A DNA stretch of 64,000 bases from Amycolatopsis pretoriensis (GCF_900107925.1 NZ_FNUJ01000003.1:558001-622000), one strand, 5' to 3'; positions 7,355 through 18,781 are shown, counted from the stretch's first letter. Notes: generated from the sequence alone by a model not told the origin. Numbers and translations are program-made.

Positions 7355-8533
7355 CTACTTACCGCTCACGACCGGCAGCGTTGCCAACCCGCGCAATGTC
7401 GTTGTCGCGTTCCAGGTCGGGTCGCCTGCCAGCTTCAGTCCGGGCAGCCTGCGCGCCAGCTCGCCAAACGCGATGCGACCCTCCAGCCGTGCCAGGGGTG
7501 CTCCCAGGCAAAAGTGGATTCCCTGGCCGAACGCCAAATGGCGCCCTGGCGCGCGCGACGGGTCGAACGTTTCCGGGCCCGTTGCCGGGTCGCGGTTAGC
7601 CGCTCCGATCAGGACGATCACCTGGCTGCCCGCCGGTACCGCGACCGTCCCCAGCTCCGTGTCCCGCAACGCCGTCCGGGCCGTCAGCTGGACCGGGGAG
7701 TCGTAGCGCAGCACCTCCTCCACCACCCGCTCCGGATCCGCCGCGACGACACCTCCGTGGCGCAGCAGCGCCAAGACTCCGTTGCCGATCAGGTTCGTCG
7801 TCGTCTCGTGGCCGGCGATCAGCAGCAACGTCAACGTCACCAGCAGTTCGCCCTCGCTGAGCACGTCGCCCGCGTCGGACACCGCCACCAGCGCCGACAG
7901 CAGGTCGTCGCCCGGCGAGCCGCGGCGCTGCTCCGCCAGCTCACGGAAGTACGCCACGAACGACTGCCGCGCCTTCACCGCCGGCTCGATCGTGTCCGGG
8001 TGCTGCAGGAACGACGGGTCCAGCGCCCGCGCCATCGCGTGCGACCACTCCGCGAACCGCTCGCGGTCGTCCAACGGCACGCCCAGCAGCTCCGCGATCA
8101 CCTCCACCGGCAACGGCTTCGCCAGCGAGGTCATCACGTCGAACGACTCGCCGGCGCCGTCGATGAGCGACGCGGTGAGCTCCTCGATCCGCGGTGTCAG
8201 CCGCTCGACCATCCGCGGGGTGAACGCCTTCGCGACCAGCCGCCGCAGCCGTGTGTGGTCGGGCGGGTTCAGCGACAGGAACGCCCGGACCACGCGTCCC
8301 GACTCGTCGACCGGCTGGTCCGGAAGCCGGTCCGCCGGATCCAGGTACTCCGGTTCCGGGTGGCCGAACGCCGGATCGCGCAGCACCTGCGTGGCCTCGG
8401 CGAAGCCGCTGACCGCGAACATCTGCTCGGACAACCGCGCCACCGGGAACCGCTCGCGCCATTCCCGGTACGCCGGGTACGGGTCCGGCCGCCGCTCGGC
8501 GGCGAACAGCGCGAAGAACTCCTGCGGATCCAC
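7355..8533 (-). CDS. Cytochrome P450 monooxygenase
   Basis: Soluble class I bacterial P450 of 392 residues. Visible motifs: I-helix oxygen-activation segment LLIAGHETTTN, K-helix EEVLRY (ExxR), and heme-binding FGQGIHFCLG with the thiolate Cys at residue 342. GTG at 8533 with upstream GAGGGGA. It needs a ferredoxin and reductase, but none is encoded nearby, so it would borrow them from elsewhere. It lies downstream of secA on the same strand behind a hairpin, so it is probably expressed separately. The overall sequence is of the CYP107/CYP105-like secondary-metabolism type; the substrate cannot be inferred. Confidence 0.93.
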   Translation of the reverse strand: MDPQEFFALFAAERRPDPYPAYREWRERFPVARLSEQMFAVSGFAEATQVLRDPAFGHPEPEYLDPADRLPDQPVDESGRVVRAFLSLNPPDHTRLRRLVAKAFTPRMVERLTPRIEELTASLIDGAGESFDVMTSLAKPLPVEVIAELLGVPLDDRERFAEWSHAMARALDPSFLQHPDTIEPAVKARQSFVAYFRELAEQRRGSPGDDLLSALVAVSDAGDVLSEGELLVTLTLLLIAGHETTTNLIGNGVLALLRHGGVVAADPERVVEEVLRYDSPVQLTARTALRDTELGTVAVPAGSQVIVLIGAANRDPATGPETFDPSRAPGRHLAFGQGIHFCLGAPLARLEGRIAFGELARRLPGLKLAGDPTWNATTTLRGLATLPVVSGK

Positions 8534-8556
8534 TTTCTCGTCCCCTCACGAAAGAA

Positions 8557-8586
8557 CCGGGGTGCGCGCGAAAGCACGCACCCCGG
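8557..8586 (-). terminator. Hairpin between secA and P450 gene
   Basis: Inverted repeat CCGGGGTGCG / CGCACCCCGG (8557-8566 and 8577-8586) extended by two more pairs across one mismatch. It lies 15 bases after the secA stop and 24 bases before the P450 start. No T tract, as is common in high-GC actinobacteria. Confidence 0.65.
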
Positions 8587-8601
8587 CTCCGGAAACCAAC
8601 G

Positions 8602-11487
<2,886 letters not shown>

Positions 11488-11636
11488 CCGGTCGACCTCA
11501 CTAGCTGATCATGAGTGCGCCCAGGCCGGTCCCGGGCAGGTTTTCCCGCGGTGGCCGCCGCGGTCGGCGCCACCATCCCACCCCATCGTAGGGAACGGCG
11601 GGGGTCGTGTGCACACGCCGTACGTCCTGACATGCG

Positions 11637-11669
11637 GATGGCCCGCACGCGAGCCGCGTGCGGGCCATC
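11637..11669. terminator. Hairpin between hpf and secA
   Basis: Perfect 15-bp inverted repeat GATGGCCCGCACGCG / CGCGTGCGGGCCATC with an AGC loop, 24 bases after the hpf stop. No T tract follows. It separates hpf from secA, which has its own leader of about 150 bases (11488-11636). Confidence 0.75.
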
Positions 11670-11692
11670 CGGCAGGACCTCCTAGGACCGGC

Positions 11693-12373
11693 TCAGCCGA
11701 GCCGGATCACGCCGTAGTCGAAGCCTTTCCGCCGGTAGACCACGCTGGGCCGGCCCGCTTCGGAGTCGTTGAAGAGGTAGAAGTCGTGGCCGACCAGCTC
11801 CATCTCGTAGAGAGCCTGGTCCACCGTCATCGGTTCCGCGGTGTGCTGCTTTTCGCGAACGACGCGACCGGGCTGGTGACCCAGGTCGTCGTCGGCCCAG
11901 CTCTGCTGCTGGGGCAGGTGGATCTCATCGGCGCTCGCGAAGCCGTTCGCCTGCGGTTCCGGTGCTTCGAGCACGGCGGTTCCCGCGACGGGTGCGGCCG
12001 CGGCCGGGGCTGCGCCACCCGGCAGTGCCGAGGTCGCTTCGGCGACCGATTCCGGGCGGCTGCGGCCGTAGTGCACGCGCCGCCGGTCGTGTGTCCTCCG
12101 CAGCCGGTTTTCCAGCTTGGTGACTGCGGAATCGAGCGCTGCGTAGAAGTCGGCGGCACACGCTTCAGCGCGTACGGCCGGGCCACGTCCCTTTCCGGTG
12201 ATTTCGACGCGCTGGCAGCTCTTGGCCTGGCGTCGGTTGGGTTCGTGGAACAGCTCCACGTCGTACCGGATGACTTTCCTGTCATAGCGCTCGAGGCGGG
12301 CCAGCTTTTCGCTGACGAGTGCCCGATAGTGCTCGGGCACCTCTACGTTGCGGCCCTTAACGACGATGTCCAT
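11693..12373 (-). CDS. hpf: Long-form ribosome hibernation promoting factor
   Basis: Protein of 226 residues that binds 70S ribosomes and pairs them into inactive 100S dimers in stationary phase. The N-terminal S30AE domain (MDIVVKGRNVEVPEH to about residue 105) blocks the decoding centre; an Ala/Pro-rich linker follows; the C-terminal dimerisation domain (residues 165-226) contains KQHTAEPMTVDQALYEMEL and HDFYLFND with VVYRRKGFDYGVIRL. ATG at 12373 has an ideal GGGAGG site seven bases away; the upstream ATG at 12421 is rejected. In the mycobacterial arrangement it lies just upstream of secA, as here. Confidence 0.96.
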   Translation of the reverse strand: MDIVVKGRNVEVPEHYRALVSEKLARLERYDRKVIRYDVELFHEPNRRQAKSCQRVEITGKGRGPAVRAEACAADFYAALDSAVTKLENRLRRTHDRRRVHYGRSRPESVAEATSALPGGAAPAAAAPVAGTAVLEAPEPQANGFASADEIHLPQQQSWADDDLGHQPGRVVREKQHTAEPMTVDQALYEMELVGHDFYLFNDSEAGRPSVVYRRKGFDYGVIRLG

Positions 12374-12517
12374 ACACGACCTCCCTCGCTGAGATGACTG
12401 CGAGCTGTTGAGTTCACACACGGCGCCGGTGTAGCGGGGACGGAAGCCCGGATCGCGGGCTGAGAAGGAACTCGGGGTCGGATCACGACGTCTCGTGCCG
12501 GGAACCCGAGCGCGGAC

Positions 12518-12544
12518 TCAGCGCACCTCCGGCGCCAGGGACAT
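12518..12544 (-). CDS. Candidate 8-residue leader ORF upstream of hpf
   Basis: Short ORF MSLAPEVR followed by TGA, with a strong GGGAGGTG ribosome-binding site (12553-12560) ahead of its ATG. It lies 144 bases upstream of the hpf start on the same strand, within the likely hpf 5' leader. It could be a regulatory leader peptide or a remnant. No Cys, Trp or amino-acid run suggests a classic attenuator. Confidence is low because such short ORFs arise by chance. Confidence 0.3.
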   Translation of the reverse strand: MSLAPEVR

Positions 12545-12677
12545 GGGCTCGTCACCTCCCTGCCTGCGGGGATTGCTGATAGCGGAGCACGTTAGCTTCC
12601 TCACGCCCGGAGCAACAGCCCCCGAGCCGGGGGATGTCGAGGAATGAGACTCCGTCACCCCGCGCAGTGAGCGGAGG

Positions 12678-12902
12678 GTGAACACCGGACAACACCCGCT
12701 GGTCGGACGCCCGCTTCGGAGCGTGACTTCACACGGACGGCGCAAGGCCGGCCGCTGGTGGACGCCGAGGGTGACGGCCAGGTTTCCGGCAGCCGCCACT
12801 CCGGTGGAGTGGCGCGGCGGCCAGGTGGTCTTGATCGACACCCTCATGCCGGGACAACGGCCGGGGCGCCGGACGCGTTCCCGGCGGATGTCACTCGTGT
12901 AG
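12678..12902 (+). CDS. Possible small basic protein
   Basis: Open frame of 74 residues from a GTG at 12678, with GGAGG directly abutting the start, which is poor spacing. The product is strongly basic and holds RWWTPRVTARFP and WRGGQVVLIDTLMPGQ, ending in RRTRSRRMSLV. Third-position GC is clearly biased but weaker than in neighbouring genes. It is divergent from hpf. No family recognised; it may be spurious. Confidence 0.3.
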   Translation: MNTGQHPLVGRPLRSVTSHGRRKAGRWWTPRVTARFPAAATPVEWRGGQVVLIDTLMPGQRPGRRTRSRRMSLV

Positions 12903-13157
12903 GTGACGTTCGGGTTCACCCGGGGGCGGGTGAAGTGAGGGTGAGGGGACGGGTGTCGGCCGGCTGGACGCGAGTATGCGGTGGTGAGGGCTGCGGTGGC
13001 GCCGCGGTCGGTTTTGTGCGCCTGGACGGGTCAGGTTTGGTCGCGATTGCGCGAAATCCACCCCATCGAGCCGGTGGGCTTCGGGCGCGGCGGATTCCTG
13101 CGGCCGCGGTGGGTCGGCAGCGGCCGCAGCGGGTCGGCGGCGGCTGCGATGGGCCGG

Positions 13158-13297
13158 CAGCGACCGGGTGGGTTAGCAGCGGCCGCGGTCGGTCGACAGC
13201 GACTGGGTGGGTTAGCAGCGGCCGCGGTCGGTCGACAGCGACTGGGTGGGTTAGCAGCGGCCGCGGTCGGTCGACAGCGACTGGGTGGGTTGGCAGC
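13158..13297. repeat. 39-bp tandem repeat, three full copies plus part
   Basis: Unit begins CAGCGACTGGGTGGGTTAGC and is 39 bases long. Copies at 13158-13196, 13197-13235 and 13236-13274, then a partial copy to about 13297; copies two and three are identical. As 39 is divisible by three, frames stay open on both strands (minus-strand peptide unit VDRPRPLLTHPVA). The wider gap 12903-13524 is low-complexity GC-rich sequence, with no convincing gene. Confidence 0.9.
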
Positions 13298-13335
13298 GGC
13301 TGCGGCGGCTGCATGGGTTGGCGGTCGCTGCGGTG

Positions 13336-13442
13336 GGCCGGCACGGGGTGCGGCGGGAATCCCGCGGCTACATCGGCTGGCAGCCGCTGCAGTAGGCCGG
13401 CACCGGGTGCGGCGGGAATCCCGCGGCTACATCGGCTGGCAG
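13336..13442. repeat. 48-bp direct repeat, two copies
   Basis: Two near-identical 48-base copies (13336-13383 and 13395-13442) with period 59, containing CGGGAATCCCGCGGCTACAT. CGGGAATCCCG is itself close to palindromic. It directly follows the 39-bp array and extends a repeat-expanded stretch downstream of the comF-like gene. Confidence 0.85.
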
Positions 13443-13524
13443 CAAGCTGCGGTCGGTTGGCAGCAGCTGCGGGTCGGCAACGCCGGCCGAAGCCAAGGTC
13501 GGCCCGCCGCCGCGCGTCCGGAAA

Positions 13525-14169
13525 TCAACCGGCCGCGAGCAACGTCAAAACCGCCGCCACCTCGATCCCCTCCCCCGCCAAGGCCCGCACGCAAGCCGCG
13601 GCCGTGGCTCCCGTTGTGATCACGTCGTCCAGGACCACCACCGGCATCCCCGGCGGCGGCCGCCCCGCCTCGCGGAACCGCAATCGCCCCGCCAGGTTCG
13701 CCACCCGGGCCGCGCGATCCAACCCCACCGCGTCGCGCGCTCCACCCGCCAGCTCCAAAGCCGGAGCCACCGCGACCTCGAACCCCCACCCCGCCAGCAC
13801 CCGCGCGGCCGCCAAAGCCAGCAGCTCGACGTGCGGACCACCCCGCACCCGCGCGGCCGACCGGCGGCTCGGCGCCGGCACCAAGCACACCGCCGACCCC
13901 GGAACCGGCAACACCACCAACGCCCGCGCCAACGCCAACCCCAGCGGGGCGGCCAGATCCCGCCGCCCGCGTTCCTTGAACGCGATCAGCAACCGGCGCC
14001 CCAGCCCGCGGTACCGGGACAGCGCGAACACCCGCACCAACCCCGCCACCGGCACGCGCACCACCTCGGACACGGCACCCCACACCGCGGCGCACCGGTC
14101 GCAGCACGGCAGCCCACGGGCCCCGCAGCCGGCGCACCGGGCGGGGATCAGCAGATCGAGCAACACCAC
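13525..14169 (-). CDS. ComF-family phosphoribosyltransferase-like protein
   Basis: Protein of 214 residues. The N-terminus has a double zinc-ribbon-like Cys set (CAGCGARG, then CCDRC) and is followed by FKERGRRDLA. The C-terminal phosphoribosyltransferase fold carries the PRPP-binding motif VVVLDDVITTGAT at about residues 175-187. The ComF family includes competence-associated proteins, but in actinobacteria its role is unknown. GTG at 14169 (or the adjacent GTG at 14166). It lies after lpqB on the same strand with 40 bases between, matching the mycobacterial gene order lpqB-(x)-comF-hpf-secA. Confidence 0.9.
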   Translation of the reverse strand: MVLLDLLIPARCAGCGARGLPCCDRCAAVWGAVSEVVRVPVAGLVRVFALSRYRGLGRRLLIAFKERGRRDLAAPLGLALARALVVLPVPGSAVCLVPAPSRRSAARVRGGPHVELLALAAARVLAGWGFEVAVAPALELAGGARDAVGLDRAARVANLAGRLRFREAGRPPPGMPVVVLDDVITTGATAAACVRALAGEGIEVAAVLTLLAAG

Positions 14170-14209
14170 ACGGACAGTGTCCCCGCCACCACCGACAGTT
14201 TCGGAAAAC

Positions 14210-15922
14210 CTAACCCGGGTAGAAGGGATCCGCGTCCTTCATCGAGTGGTTCTGCGGCCGCCACACCTCGCCCAGCACCGACGCCGTCCACAGGCCGCTC
14301 GCGTCCGCCACCACGATCGGGCGGCCCGGCGCGGCCGTCACGCCGTGGACCTGGGGCGTCAGGTTGGAGCTGTTGAACGCGTCCATGCGCTGGCCGTCCA
14401 CCGTCACGCGGACCACCGGCTGGGACGTCGACTTCGTCGCCGCCACCAGGGTGTCCTGGGCCAGCCAGTCCACGTCGACGACCTCCTTGAGGTCGTTGGG
14501 CTGCAACAGCCTCGGCTCGCGCAGCGCCACCGAATCGCCGCTGCCGGTCACCGACGCGACCCACAGCTGGCTGTTCACCACCGCCGCCACGCGGGCGCCG
14601 TCGCGGGAAAACCGCAGCTCGGTGATGCCGCCCTGCTGGATCAGGTCCGTCGCGTTGACCGACAGCGCCGTCCACTGGTTGTTCTGGTTGACCACCATCC
14701 GGCCGATCGACGCCTGGTCGACCACCGTCCACACCTCGCCGGTGCCCGGCCGCCACGTCGGGCGGCTCAGCGTCGTCCCGCTCAGCCCGACCGACGCCAG
14801 GTCGTGCCCGAGGTCGCCGATCCGCAGGCCGACCTTGCCGCCGCCCTCGCGCTCCACCACCGCCAGGCGCTTGCCGTCGATCGACTGGGCCGCGCTCACG
14901 ACGTCGTAGCCGCCGTTGCCCGCCGGGCCGCCGACCGGCGCGCCGTCGTCCAGGGACCGGACCCGGCCGCCGACCGTCATCAGGCCCGGCAGCTCCCGGC
15001 GCGGCGACAGCGTCGCGTCGTACGCGGGCAGCTCGTTCGCCCGCCAGTCCGGGTGGTTCGCGACCAGCGGGGCGCCGTCGGCCAGGATCCGGATCCGCGC
15101 CGACGTCACGTACTGCAGTGTGAGGACGATCTGCGCGGCGATCAGGTTCCGGATGTCGTCGGCGGCCCCGGACAGCCCGGTCAGCGCCACCACCAGCGTG
15201 CCGTCGTCGAGGCTCTTGACGTTCGTGTCGACCTCGACCGGCTCGGCGAGCAGGTTCTTCACCGACCCGGCCAGGCTCGTCGACGGCCCGCTGACCAGCA
15301 GGTTGACCACGCGGCTCGGCAGCCCGGACTGCGGCTTCGCGACGACGTAGCGCCGGTCGGGGACGAAGGTGGCCGACTGCTCCGAGTAGAAGTTCACCGG
15401 CACCGCGGTGTAGTTCTCGCTGAAGTCGGACTCGGTCGCGTAGAGGTCGGGGGGCGGGTCGGTGATCCGCCACTGGCCGTTCGCCTGCTTGCGCACCTTG
15501 ATCCGCAGCGCCGCCGCGTTGTAGTCCGGGACGAACGCGCTGCTCTGGTCGAGCGTGCCGATGTCGAACCCGCGCACGTTGACGACCAGCGTGTTCGGGT
15601 CGGGCTGCGGGGCCGGGTCGTAGACCGTGCCGAAGGTGTTCTGGATGATCGTCAGGCTGCGGTTCGGGCGCCACGCGGCGCGGCTCTGGTCGTCCAGGTA
15701 AGCGCGAGCGGCCGCGTTGTTCTGGCCCGGCTTGAGGGTCGCCCCGATGAAGCCGCGGACCAGCGTCAGCGGGTCGATGTCCTTCTCCGGGTCGGGGACG
15801 ACGTCCCCCGAGCCCTGGCCCTGGCGTTCACCCGAGACGACGACGGGCTGCGATTCCAGCGGGACGTTGGCACAACCCGCCACGAGGACCAGGCACAACA
15901 CCGCAAGCAAAATGCGCTTCAC
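14210..15922 (-). CDS. lpqB: Lipoprotein LpqB, partner of MtrB
   Basis: Exported lipoprotein of 570 residues that in mycobacteria binds the sensor domain of MtrB and tunes MtrA activity. Signal MKRILLAVLCLVLVAGC with Cys at residue 17. After it comes a GerMN-type domain (roughly residues 190-310) and a beta-propeller-like C-terminal half with repeated strand segments (DGKRLAVVERE, LRFSRDGARVAAVV). GTG at 15922 overlaps the mtrB stop as GTGA, so translation is coupled to mtrB. Its downstream neighbour is the comF-like gene. No frameshift or missing part seen. Confidence 0.95.
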   Translation of the reverse strand: MKRILLAVLCLVLVAGCANVPLESQPVVVSGERQGQGSGDVVPDPEKDIDPLTLVRGFIGATLKPGQNNAAARAYLDDQSRAAWRPNRSLTIIQNTFGTVYDPAPQPDPNTLVVNVRGFDIGTLDQSSAFVPDYNAAALRIKVRKQANGQWRITDPPPDLYATESDFSENYTAVPVNFYSEQSATFVPDRRYVVAKPQSGLPSRVVNLLVSGPSTSLAGSVKNLLAEPVEVDTNVKSLDDGTLVVALTGLSGAADDIRNLIAAQIVLTLQYVTSARIRILADGAPLVANHPDWRANELPAYDATLSPRRELPGLMTVGGRVRSLDDGAPVGGPAGNGGYDVVSAAQSIDGKRLAVVEREGGGKVGLRIGDLGHDLASVGLSGTTLSRPTWRPGTGEVWTVVDQASIGRMVVNQNNQWTALSVNATDLIQQGGITELRFSRDGARVAAVVNSQLWVASVTGSGDSVALREPRLLQPNDLKEVVDVDWLAQDTLVAATKSTSQPVVRVTVDGQRMDAFNSSNLTPQVHGVTAAPGRPIVVADASGLWTASVLGEVWRPQNHSMKDADPFYPG

Positions 15923-17643
15923 TGCCCGATTTCCTCACGTTCCGCGAAGATCGCCTCCGGCGCCGGCGTGATCTCGATCAGCCCGAGCGGCACCTCGGCG
16001 GCGATGCGGTCGGGCGGCGGGAGCACGAGCGGCGGGTCGCCGGCCGGCACCTCCTGGCGGCGCGGCAGCACGAGCCGGAAGCAGGCGCCCTGGCCCAGCT
16101 CGCCCCACGCGTCGAGCTCGCCGCCGTGCAGCCGCGCGTCCTCCTGGCTGATCGCCAGGCCGAGCCCGGTGCCGCCGGTGCGCCGGTTGCGCGACGGGTC
16201 GGCGCGCCAGAACCGGTTGAACACCAGGTCGGCTTCGCCGGGTCGCAGGCCGACGCCGTGGTCGCGCACGGTCACCGCGACCGCCGTCTCGCTGGCCCCG
16301 ACGGTGAGCACCACCGGCCGGCCCTCGCTGTGGTCGACGGCGTTGCCGAGCAGGTTGCGCAGGATCCGCTCGACGCGCCGGGCGTCGACCTCGGCGATGA
16401 CCTCCTCGTCGGGCAGCACGAGCTCCACGGAGCTGCCCGCGTTGCCGGCGATCACCCGGACCTGCTCGACCGCGCGGGTGGCGATCGGGCGGACGTCGAT
16501 GAACTCCGCGGAGAGCTCCTCGACGCCGGCGTCGAGCCGGCTGATCTCCAGCAGGTCGCCGAGCAGCGACTCGAACCGGTCGAGCTCGTCGACCAGCAGC
16601 TCGGTCGAGCGCGCGAGCCCGGCCGGGAACTGCTCGCGCGACGCGTGCAGCACGTCCGCGGCCATCCGGACGGTGGTCAGCGGCGTGCGCAGCTCGTGCG
16701 AGACGTCGGAGGTGAACCGGCGCTGCAGGCCGCCGAAGTCCTCGAGCTGGCGGATCTGGTTCTGGATGCTCGCGGCCATCCCGTTGTAGGACACCGCGAG
16801 CTTCGCCAGGTCGTCCTCGCCGAGCACGGTGAGGCGCTGGTCGAGGTCGCCGCCGGCGAACTGCTCGGCCGCCGCGGCGGCCTGCCGGACCGGGCGGACC
16901 ACCTGCCGCGTTACCAGGTTCGTGATGCCGGCCAGCAGGAGCAGCAGCACGAGCCCGCCGACGAGCAGCGTGTTCTGCACGGTCGCGACGGTGTTCTGCT
17001 CGGTTGTCAGCGGGAACAGCAGGTAGAGCTGCAGCGGGCTGGCGACGGTGTTGAGCGGCGTGCCGACGATCAGGTACGTCGTGCGGCCGCCGTCGGGGTC
17101 GGTGACCGTGTGCTCGAGCCAGCTCATTTCGTTGGCTTCGACGAACTGGCGCAGCCGCGGCGGAACGCTGTCGAACGGCCCGGCGGACGCGGGCTCCTCG
17201 CCGGACTGGTCGCGGCCGCCGCTGGCGAGCACCGGGACGAACGTGCCGGCCGCCGAACCCGCGGCGTCCTGGCTGGTCGGGGTGATCGCGATCTTCTTCA
17301 GGGCGTTCTGCAGCCGGTTGCTCAGCGCTTCCGGCGTCTCGCCGCCGAGGCCGACCAGCTCGCCCGCGGCGGTGTCCGCGGCCGCGCGGGTCTGCGCGAT
17401 CGCGGCGTCGCGCTTGGTGTCCAGCAGGCGCTCGGTGATCTGGTTCTGCAGCACCATGCCCAGCACGAACACGACGGCCGAGGACAGCGCGAGCGTCGAG
17501 ACGGTGACGCGGAACTGCAGCGAGTGCTTCCACAGCTCGTTGAACGCGACCGCCCGGCGGCGCGCGAAAACGACGACACGCCGCACCAGGCGTGCCGTCG
17601 AACGCGCGAACGCGGGGATCCGTCTGCCGGAAGCGAGAGTCAT
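15919..17643 (-). CDS. mtrB: Sensor histidine kinase MtrB
   Basis: Membrane sensor kinase of 574 residues for the MtrA pathway, which controls cell division and envelope genes. First membrane segment near residues 40-62 (LALSSAVVFVLGMVLQ), an extracytoplasmic domain, second segment near residues 235-260 (LVGGLVLLLLLAGI), a HAMP linker, then HisKA with FTSDVSHELRTPLTT (phospho-acceptor His) and HATPase with NLLGNAVDHSEG, RDHGVGL and GGTGLGLAI. The ATG at 17643 is seven bases after the mtrA stop; an earlier start at 17679 would overlap mtrA and is also possible. Ends in overlap with lpqB. Confidence 0.96.
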   Translation of the reverse strand: MTLASGRRIPAFARSTARLVRRVVVFARRRAVAFNELWKHSLQFRVTVSTLALSSAVVFVLGMVLQNQITERLLDTKRDAAIAQTRAAADTAAGELVGLGGETPEALSNRLQNALKKIAITPTSQDAAGSAAGTFVPVLASGGRDQSGEEPASAGPFDSVPPRLRQFVEANEMSWLEHTVTDPDGGRTTYLIVGTPLNTVASPLQLYLLFPLTTEQNTVATVQNTLLVGGLVLLLLLAGITNLVTRQVVRPVRQAAAAAEQFAGGDLDQRLTVLGEDDLAKLAVSYNGMAASIQNQIRQLEDFGGLQRRFTSDVSHELRTPLTTVRMAADVLHASREQFPAGLARSTELLVDELDRFESLLGDLLEISRLDAGVEELSAEFIDVRPIATRAVEQVRVIAGNAGSSVELVLPDEEVIAEVDARRVERILRNLLGNAVDHSEGRPVVLTVGASETAVAVTVRDHGVGLRPGEADLVFNRFWRADPSRNRRTGGTGLGLAISQEDARLHGGELDAWGELGQGACFRLVLPRRQEVPAGDPPLVLPPPDRIAAEVPLGLIEITPAPEAIFAEREEIGQ

Positions 17644-17650
17644 CGACTCA

Positions 17651-18328
17651 TCACGGCGGGCCGGCCTTGTACCCGACACCGCGAACGGTCAACACCACCT
17701 CGGGGTGCTCGGGGTCCTTCTCCACCTTCGAACGCAGGCGCTGGACGTGCACGTTCACCAGCCGGGTGTCGGCCGCGTGCCGGTAGCCCCACACCTGCTC
17801 GAGCAGCACCTCGCGGGTGAACACCTGGCGCGGCTTGCGGGCCAGCGCCACCAGCAGGTCGAACTCCAGCGGGGTCAGCGGGATGGCCTTGCCCTCGCGC
17901 GTGACCTCGTGACCCGGCACGTCGATCGCCAGGTCGCCGATGGTGAGCGACTCCGCGGGCTCGGCTTCGGTGCGGCGCATCCGGGCGCGGACCCGGGCGA
18001 CCAGCTCCTTCGGCTTGAACGGCTTCACGACGTAGTCGTCGGCGCCGGACTCCAGGCCGAGCACGATGTCGACGGTGTCGCTCTTGGCGGTCAGCATGAC
18101 GATCGGCACCCCGGACTCGGCGCGGATCGCCTTGCAGACGTCGATCCCGTTCATCCCGGGCAGCATCAGGTCGAGCAGGACGAGGTCGGGCTTCAGCTCG
18201 CGCAGCGCGGGCAGCGCGCGGGAACCGTCGGCGACCACGGCCGTGTCGAACCCCTCCCCACGGAGCACGATGGTGAGCATCTCCGCGAGTGCGGGGTCGT
18301 CGTCGACCACGAGAACACGTGCCTTCAT
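17651..18328 (-). CDS. mtrA: Response regulator MtrA
   Basis: OmpR/PhoB-type regulator of 225 residues. Receiver domain: acidic pocket VVDDD, phosphorylated Asp in LVLLDLMLPG, and Lys in VVKPFKPKE. The C-terminal winged helix contains LTPLEFDLLVALARKPRQVF and LRSKVEKDPEHP with VLTVRGVGYKAG. The sequence is close throughout to mycobacterial MtrA (recalled). ATG at 18328 is preferred; a GTG two codons earlier at 18334 is possible. It heads the mtrA-mtrB-lpqB operon. In mycobacteria tmk lies directly upstream; here an accessory block of about 6 kb separates them. Confidence 0.97.
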   Translation of the reverse strand: MKARVLVVDDDPALAEMLTIVLRGEGFDTAVVADGSRALPALRELKPDLVLLDLMLPGMNGIDVCKAIRAESGVPIVMLTAKSDTVDIVLGLESGADDYVVKPFKPKELVARVRARMRRTEAEPAESLTIGDLAIDVPGHEVTREGKAIPLTPLEFDLLVALARKPRQVFTREVLLEQVWGYRHAADTRLVNVHVQRLRSKVEKDPEHPEVVLTVRGVGYKAGPP

Positions 18329-18437
18329 GACCACATATTCGCACTAGTTCCGGCGCCCGCACGCACGACCCGCGTGTTTGACCACCAGAAAGATCAAGAT
18401 CGGCACGGGTGCCTGCTCCATCCGGGTGCCCCTGGAC

Positions 18438-18472
18438 GGTCCGTGAAGGCCGGCGCGCGGCCTTCACGGACC
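18438..18472. terminator. Perfect hairpin with GTGAAGG core
   Basis: 15-bp perfect inverted repeat GGTCCGTGAAGGCCG / CGGCCTTCACGGACC with a 5-base loop, in the gap between mtrA and iclR. It follows the nirD-like remnant on the minus strand and may be its old terminator. The rest of 18329-18788 holds only that remnant and the IclR-type dyads. Confidence 0.7.
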
Positions 18473-18484
18473 TGCGGGAGGAGG

Positions 18485-18624
18485 TCAGGGAACCGCCGGG
18501 ACGGGCACGTCCACATGGACGTGCGCAGGTCGAACCGGGCGGCGTGGCGGGCACTCGGCGAAACGGCCTTCGAGCCGGCCGGCGTTCCCACGGGCAGGTC
18601 GGCGACGGTGCACGCTCGGATCAT
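18485..18624 (-). pseudogene. Possible decayed NirD-like (nitrite reductase small subunit) remnant
   Basis: On the minus strand the frame from 18624 reads MIRACTVADLPVGTPAG, which resembles the start of NirD-type Rieske proteins (VRVC-LDDLPPG). About 15 residues later it reads ARFDLRT, like the FDLRTG of the NirD C-terminus. In a shifted frame the sequence then gives VDVPVPAVP and a stop, like the last NirD strand. The middle of the domain, including the Rieske-like core, is missing. This pattern fits a gene with a large internal deletion and a frameshift. Similarity is short and judged by eye. Confidence 0.3.
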
Positions 18625-18781
18625 CGAGGCCTCCGGAAAAGACTGGCGGGATGCCGGGACGGTTCGTGAAAGTTGCGCATGACGCGCCTGGACGCTTCCT
18701 GCGCAACAATCCGGCGCCAACCTCGCCCGCGTCAAGAGATTCGCCCACTCAGCCGATAGGAACGGCGCGAAACGGATACTG

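Noticed and set aside
13158..13297. CRISPR array
   Set aside because: Repeats are contiguous 39-base units without unique spacers, and no cas genes are in the window.
12758..16789. 1343-codon plus-strand frame across comF-like, lpqB and mtrB
   Set aside because: It is antisense to three well-supported genes and consists of Arg/Ala/Pro-rich sequence with no family features.
18515..18682. Plus-strand ORF of 55 codons between mtrA and iclR
   Set aside because: No ribosome-binding site, no family, and it is antisense to the nirD-like remnant.
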